Below are positions 4,826 to 8,891 of a DNA stretch of 8,891 nucleotides, piece by piece. Where the stretch lies: NCBI GenBank assembly GCA_020433785.1, contig JAGRCC010000767.1, forward strand, positions 1 to 8,891. Reading direction: 5' to 3'. This DNA comes from Anaerolineae bacterium (GTDB lineage Bacteria; Chloroflexota; Anaerolineae; 4572-78; J111). Made by a program: the position numbers and the translations under genes. Every line of letters begins with the position of its first letter. The first letter of the stretch is position 1. The notes under the pieces are model-generated. The model was given only the letters and a program-made list of their open reading frames with translations, was not told where the DNA came from and ran no database searches.

Positions 4826-7800
4826 ATGGACAGCGATGAGGCAGTTGGCACTATATCGTTCGGTTATTGGGTCCAGCAGCGGCGGCTAGCTCTGGAGCTG
4901 ACCCGACCTGAACTGGCCCGGCGGGTGGGCTGCTCGCCGGTCACGGTCAAGAAAATTGAGCGGGACGAGCGACGCCCGTCTCACCAAATTGCTGAACTGT
5001 TAGCCGATCAACTCGCGATCCCCGATCCCGATCGCGACAAATTCATCCGCATGGCCCGTGGCGAATTTGTAGACCCCTCGCTGCCCGCGCCCAAGCTTAT
5101 TTCACTCCCCGCCTTTTTGCGAACGCACCACGAAGCCGAAAAATGGATCGACACTCCTTGCGTGGCCCGTGAAAGAGAGTTGGACCAGCTCAACCGCTTT
5201 CTAAAGGCGGCTTTGGCCGGTGATGGCCGTATTGCCTTTATTAGCGGTGAGGCGGGCAACGGCAAAACGCTTCTGGCCCGGGAATTCGCCCGGCGGGCCC
5301 AAGAACAACATCCCCATCTTATCGTCGCCGGCGGCAATTGCAATGCGCACACCGGCATCGGCGATCCGTATTTGCCCTTCCGCGAGATTATGGCGTTATT
5401 CACCGGCGATATCGAAGCCCGCTGGGCAGCCGGTGGGCTGAATCGAACCGCGGCTCAACGGCTGTGGGGCGCCGTGCCGCATGCGGTTAAAGCTCTGGTC
5501 GAGGTTGGGCCTGATCTGGTTGATATTTTTGTCTCCGGACCGTCTTTGGTCACCCGCGCCACAGCGGCCGCTCCGGGGAACCAAAAGACGCTGACTCATC
5601 TCAAGACCTTGGTGGCGCACCATCAAACCGCTCCCCCCCTAACTCATCTACAGCAGGGCGACCTATTTGCCCAGTATACCCGGGTGTTGCACGAGTTGGC
5701 TTACCGGGACCCGCTGCTGGTCATACTCGATGATCTGCAATGGGCGGATACCGGTTCGATTAGCCTGCTGTTCCATCTAGGCCGGCAGCTCGAGGGCCAG
5801 CGCATTCTAGTCGTGGGCCTCTACCGGCCGGCCGATGTTGCGCTTGGTCGTCTCTCACCCGGTTCAAGCGAGCGCGAACGCCATCCACTGGAGCCGGTGA
5901 TCAACGAATTACAACGTTATTCCGGGGACAATCACGTTGTTCTGAGGCAATCTGGTGGCGGTAAGCAACTCGTCGAGGCCCTGTTAGACATCGAACCGAA
6001 CCGGTTGGGCGTCGACTTTCGAAATGCCCTATACCGGCAAACCGGCGGTCATCCCCTATTCACGGTCGAGATGTTGCATGGCTTGCAGGCGCGAGGAAGT
6101 TTGGTTCGGGATGAGCAGGGCCGCTGGATCGAGGGGCCGGTGTTGGACTGGACCATCTTGCCCAGTCGAGTTGAAGGGGTCATTAATGAACGGATCAGCC
6201 GCCTGCCCCAAACGTTGCAAGAGGTGTTGAAGATTGCCAGCGTTGAAGGTGAGGTGTTTACCGCCGAGGTCGCGGCCCGGGTGCAGGCGATTAACGAACG
6301 GCAGATGGTCAGCCAGCTTAGCCAAATATTGGATCGACAGCAGCGGTTAATTAGCGTTCAGGATAGCCAGCAGTTAGAAGATAAACGGTTGTCCCGCTAT
6401 CGTTTTCGGCACAGCCTGTTTCAAAAATTCATCTATGACAGCCTTGATCAGGTGGAGCGCGTCTACCTGCACCAGGCCGTGGGCACCACACTGGAGCAAC
6501 TATACGGTAAAAATGTGGACACCGTCGCGCCCCAATTGGCCCGGCATTTTGCCGTATGCAACGATGATCGACGCAGCTTAAAATATTTCAGCGTGGCCGG
6601 TGATATGGCTGCGGCTGCCTATGCGTACATCGAAGCGGAAGCCCATTACAGCCGCGCCCTGGAAATCGCTCAATCATTGGAGGCAGGCGCCGGCGCCGGG
6701 GCGACCAGTGAACACCTTATTCATCTTTACACCCAGCGCGGCCGAACATTGGAGTTAGAGGCCCGGTATAATCAGGCGCTGCACAACTATGCCGAAATGG
6801 CACAGCTAGCCCTAAGTCGAAATGATCGCGCGATGGAACTGGCCGCTTTGAGGGGGCAGGCTATTATCCGGAGTACGGTTAACCCGGCTCGTGATCCGGG
6901 GCAAGGGCAAGCCCTATTAGAAAAAGCCCGTACTTTGGCCCGCGAACTGAATGACCACGCCGCCGAGGCTAAAATTCTATGGAACCTGCTGCTCCTCAGC
7001 GCCTACACCGGCGGCGACCTACACCAGCGGCTAGAGTACGGCGAACAAGCGCTGAGGCTAGCCCGAGAACTCAATCTGCGCGAATTGATGGCCTTCACCC
7101 TACACGATATTTTCTACGCTTATGCCGGCGCCGGTCAGTGGCTTCGCGCCAGGCAGGCCCTTTATGAAGCCCGTGACCTCTGGCATGAACTGGGCAACTT
7201 GCCGATGCTGGCTGAAACGCTCATGCGGATTCAATGGACCTATCTGGTTACCGGGGATTATGACCAGGCTCTGACTAACTCTGATGAAGCGTTTCGTATT
7301 GGCCGGGAGAGTAACAATCTCGATGCTCAGGCCCTCAGCCGATTTGTCATCGGCTTTGTCTATTTGGAGCGAGGCCAGCCGGATCAAGCCATCGTGATTA
7401 TGACCGAGGCGGTGGCGGTGGCTGAGTCGGTTGAGAACCTGACGCCGTTAACCGGAACCCGAGCCGATCTGGGCTGGCTGTACGGGCAATTGGGTAACGT
7501 GGATCACGGGCTGGAATTGGCTCAATTGGCCCAAACGACAGCCGAAGCAAAGCTGCCCATTTTGCAGTCTTGGTCGCGGGCGGTTCTCGTTAATTTGTAT
7601 CTGCTCAAAGGTGATTTGGCCGCAGCCGAGGCCGTGAGAGCCACGCTGGAACCCTACCAGGCGGTCAAACAAAAATTTGGCTATATGCCGTTTATGTGGG
7701 TTCGCGTCGCCTTAGCCGAGGGCGAATTTGCTTTTAGCCAACAAGATTACGGGCGCGCGGCCCAGGTGATGGACGAGTTAGACGCCGACCTACGCGACGC

Positions 7801-8125
7801 CGGCATCCGTTACTTACTGCCGGACGTTCTCCATCTCAAAGCCCGAGCACGCCTTAAGCAAGGTCTGCCTCCCATCGAAGAAGCTTACAAGATGCTGGTG
7901 CGGGCCAGGACCGAAGCCGAAGCCCTTGGCTCGCGCCGCTCGCTGTGGCCGATTCTGGTCACGCTGAGTGAAATCGAGTGTCAACGCGGTCATCCGGCTG
8001 AGGCTGAAGCGCGGCGAAACCAGGCTCAGGAGATTGTGGTCGATATGGCCCACCACCTCCCAACCCCAGAGCTGCGGGCCGCGTTTCTAAACCTGGCCCA
8101 AGTCAAAGCCTTATTATCGGCCTAA
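4826..8125 (+). CDS. XRE-HTH / STAND-type AAA ATPase / TPR transcriptional regulator
   Basis: This is a very large cytoplasmic signal-integrating regulator of 1099 aa. The N-terminus (about 10-66) is an XRE/Cro-type HTH, with ELARRVGCSPVTVKKIE spanning the turn and recognition helix. An AAA_16/STAND NTPase follows: ARERELDQL (114-122), Walker A GEAGNGKT (141-148), Walker B LLVILDDLQWAD (297-308), the TGGHPLF motif (406-412), and RFRHSLFQKFIYDSL (526-540), a helical-linker motif seen in MalT/LAL-type ATPases. From about 575 to 1071 there are roughly eight degenerate TPR units, for example GDYDQALTNSDEAF and GQPDQAIVIMTEAV, likely the ligand- or partner-sensing part. Unlike classical LAL regulators it lacks a C-terminal LuxR HTH; DNA binding is at the N-terminus. 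STAND proteins generally switch by ATP-dependent oligomerisation on inducer binding. Its targets are unknown; the divergent EF-hand gene is the nearest candidate. The ATG at 4826 has AGAGGG 6 nt upstream. Confidence 0.93.
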   Translation: MDSDEAVGTISFGYWVQQRRLALELTRPELARRVGCSPVTVKKIERDERRPSHQIAELLADQLAIPDPDRDKFIRMARGEFVDPSLPAPKLISLPAFLRTHHEAEKWIDTPCVARERELDQLNRFLKAALAGDGRIAFISGEAGNGKTLLAREFARRAQEQHPHLIVAGGNCNAHTGIGDPYLPFREIMALFTGDIEARWAAGGLNRTAAQRLWGAVPHAVKALVEVGPDLVDIFVSGPSLVTRATAAAPGNQKTLTHLKTLVAHHQTAPPLTHLQQGDLFAQYTRVLHELAYRDPLLVILDDLQWADTGSISLLFHLGRQLEGQRILVVGLYRPADVALGRLSPGSSERERHPLEPVINELQRYSGDNHVVLRQSGGGKQLVEALLDIEPNRLGVDFRNALYRQTGGHPLFTVEMLHGLQARGSLVRDEQGRWIEGPVLDWTILPSRVEGVINERISRLPQTLQEVLKIASVEGEVFTAEVAARVQAINERQMVSQLSQILDRQQRLISVQDSQQLEDKRLSRYRFRHSLFQKFIYDSLDQVERVYLHQAVGTTLEQLYGKNVDTVAPQLARHFAVCNDDRRSLKYFSVAGDMAAAAYAYIEAEAHYSRALEIAQSLEAGAGAGATSEHLIHLYTQRGRTLELEARYNQALHNYAEMAQLALSRNDRAMELAALRGQAIIRSTVNPARDPGQGQALLEKARTLARELNDHAAEAKILWNLLLLSAYTGGDLHQRLEYGEQALRLARELNLRELMAFTLHDIFYAYAGAGQWLRARQALYEARDLWHELGNLPMLAETLMRIQWTYLVTGDYDQALTNSDEAFRIGRESNNLDAQALSRFVIGFVYLERGQPDQAIVIMTEAVAVAESVENLTPLTGTRADLGWLYGQLGNVDHGLELAQLAQTTAEAKLPILQSWSRAVLVNLYLLKGDLAAAEAVRATLEPYQAVKQKFGYMPFMWVRVALAEGEFAFSQQDYGRAAQVMDELDADLRDAGIRYLLPDVLHLKARARLKQGLPPIEEAYKMLVRARTEAEALGSRRSLWPILVTLSEIECQRGHPAEAEARRNQAQEIVVDMAHHLPTPELRAAFLNLAQVKALLSA

Positions 8126-8131
8126 GTAGAA

Positions 8132-8162
8132 TTAAGGCTGACCGTGGCATGGTCAGCCTTAA
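8132..8162. terminator. Bidirectional hairpin terminator between convergent genes
   Basis: TTAAGGCTGACC (8132-8143) and GGTCAGCCTTAA (8151-8162) form a perfect 12-bp stem with a 7-nt loop. It lies 6 bases after the regulator stop and 35 bases from the stop of the convergent DUF4440 gene. The T tract is weak on both strands (TTCTACTT follows on the minus strand), so the call rests mainly on stem strength and position. Confidence 0.65.
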
Positions 8163-8197
8163 GAACAATATTTGAGCAATGGTGTTGGGCTAAAGGT

Positions 8198-8891
8198 TCA
8201 ATGAATGCCGATTATGGCACTTTCATCGATAATCATCGGTTCTGGTGATAAAGAGGCTTGGTCATCCGCTGCCGGCGGTACGTTAGAGTTGTAAATATCG
8301 CGAAAGATTTTCCAGGAGCCATCGGACTGTCGTTTCAGCAGCGTCATATATTTGCCGTCGATGGTGATGGGTTCGCTGCCGTCCTTGGGCGTTATGGTTG
8401 CGGCATACGTTCCTCGGGCCACCGCCATGTCGCCGCTGGCGTTGACTTCCTCGTTGGTGATCTTCATATCGTAAGTTATCTCTTTGACTTCGCTTTCAAG
8501 CCCGGCCCGCAAGGTATCCTTGCCGACGAGGGGTAGGGAGTCCGGCGGCAACTGCATGGCGTCATCGGCCCATAAGGCCATGTATCGGTCGACATCCCCA
8601 GCGTTAAGACTGGACGCGTACTGATCCCAGACCTTGTTAACCGCCGCCGTGACGGCTTCAACATCGTCCGCGGCCGGCGCCGCCGGCGGAACGTTAGAGT
8701 TGAAGATATCACGGTAAATCTTCCAAGTTCCATCGGGCTGTCGTTTCAGGAGGGTCATATATTTGCCGTCGATGGTGATGGGTTCGCTGCCGTCCTTGGG
8801 CGTTATGGTCGCGGCGTAAGTTCCCCGAGCTACCGCCTGGTCACCACTGACATTGACTTCCTCGTTGGTGATCTTCATATCGTAAGTTATC
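8198..8891 (-). CDS. Tandem DUF4440/SnoaL-like (NTF2-fold) protein, 5' part outside the window
   Basis: The stop (TGA at 8200-8198) is in the window and the reading frame runs open through the right edge, so only the last 230 residues are visible. Numbering from the edge, residues 1-69 are the C-terminal half of one NTF2-like domain, a linker PPAAPAADD follows, and about 77-206 is a complete DUF4440/SnoaL-like domain. Family marks in the complete domain are NAGDVDRYMALWADDAM, the VGKDTLRAGL turn-helix, and the DGSWKIFRDIYNSN ending. Such domains form cone-shaped alpha+beta barrels that bind or turn over small molecules, or act as assembly modules; no activity can be assigned. The two copies match at 63 of 69 residues, showing recent in-frame duplication. 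An ATG at 8878 lies inside the repeat (ITYDMKITNEE, seen again at 138-148) and is not the true start. The short C-terminal tail (DDQASLSPEPMIIDES onward) is not repeated. Confidence 0.9.
   Translation of the reverse strand, partial: ITYDMKITNEEVNVSGDQAVARGTYAATITPKDGSEPITIDGKYMTLLKRQPDGTWKIYRDIFNSNVPPAAPAADDVEAVTAAVNKVWDQYASSLNAGDVDRYMALWADDAMQLPPDSLPLVGKDTLRAGLESEVKEITYDMKITNEEVNASGDMAVARGTYAATITPKDGSEPITIDGKYMTLLKRQSDGSWKIFRDIYNSNVPPAADDQASLSPEPMIIDESAIIGIH
8271..8480. repeat. Direct repeat copy A (411-bp period)
   Basis: This segment aligns without gaps to 8682-8891. By my base-by-base comparison 184 of 210 positions match. Two blocks are identical: 8343-8398 (56 bp) and 8442-8480 (39 bp). 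The offset of 411 bp is 137 codons, so the repeat keeps the reading frame and equals one full DUF4440 domain plus linker. Confidence 0.9.
8682..8891. repeat. Direct repeat copy B, truncated by the window edge
   Basis: This is the partner of 8271-8480 at a 411-bp offset. It is identical over 8754-8809 and 8853-8891 and runs off the right edge in perfect register, so the duplicated unit, or further copies, probably continues beyond the window. Confidence 0.9.

Noticed and set aside
5008..5403. Minus-strand open frame of 131 codons inside the regulator
   Set aside because: It is the shadow of the GC-rich Walker-A region of the regulator, with low-complexity Arg/Ser/Ala composition. No independent evidence supports it.
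6685..6710. GC-rich GCCGG-type run in the regulator as a regulatory repeat
   Set aside because: It encodes the Ala/Gly linker EAGAGAGA between TPR units and is explained as low-complexity coding sequence.
8876..8878. ATG at 8878 as the start of the DUF4440 gene
   Set aside because: The frame stays open to the window edge and the residues before it (ITYD) repeat those inside the second domain, so this Met is internal.

Overview
The window reads as a piece of bacterial chromosome of moderate to high GC, most likely from Chloroflexota (Anaerolineae or Caldilineae type). That placement is inference. It rests on three things: a secreted enzyme ending in a short FLPIVTR tail, which resembles the YLPLVxR-type ends I associate with exported proteins of that phylum; a very large XRE-STAND-TPR regulator of a kind frequent there; and the overall gene style. 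No rRNA, tRNA, CRISPR array, transposase or phage gene is visible. No stretch longer than 300 bases lacks a gene.

Layout from left to right. A SulP-family anion transporter with a C-terminal STAS domain lies on the minus strand (48-1817). A 233-bp divergent spacer follows, with a plausible sigma70-type promoter for the transporter and a small dyad. On the plus strand come a 37-codon basic micro-ORF (2051-2164, tentative) and an unrecognised 182-aa protein (2182-2730) with a strong Shine-Dalgarno. A perfect 15-bp inverted repeat sits between this gene and the convergent, secreted purple-acid-phosphatase-like metallophosphoesterase (2804-3877, minus). Upstream of the phosphatase is a 172-bp spacer packed with hairpins, then a four-EF-hand protein of the calerythrin type (4050-4598, minus). 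A 227-bp divergent spacer with dyads separates it from a 1099-aa XRE-AAA(STAND)-TPR regulator (4826-8125, plus). A bidirectional terminator hairpin follows. The window ends inside a minus-strand gene coding for at least two tandem, nearly duplicated DUF4440/SnoaL-like (NTF2-fold) domains (8198 to beyond 8891).

The genes do not form an obvious operon or pathway. Strands alternate and most genes appear to be single transcription units separated by hairpins. The closest suggestion of regulation is the divergent pair of EF-hand gene and STAND regulator. I see no convincing new multi-gene system. The items most worth a second look are the in-frame DUF4440 duplication, the structured intergenic repeats, the phosphatase C-terminal tail, the EF-hand ligand pattern, and the orphan micro-ORF/182-aa pair.
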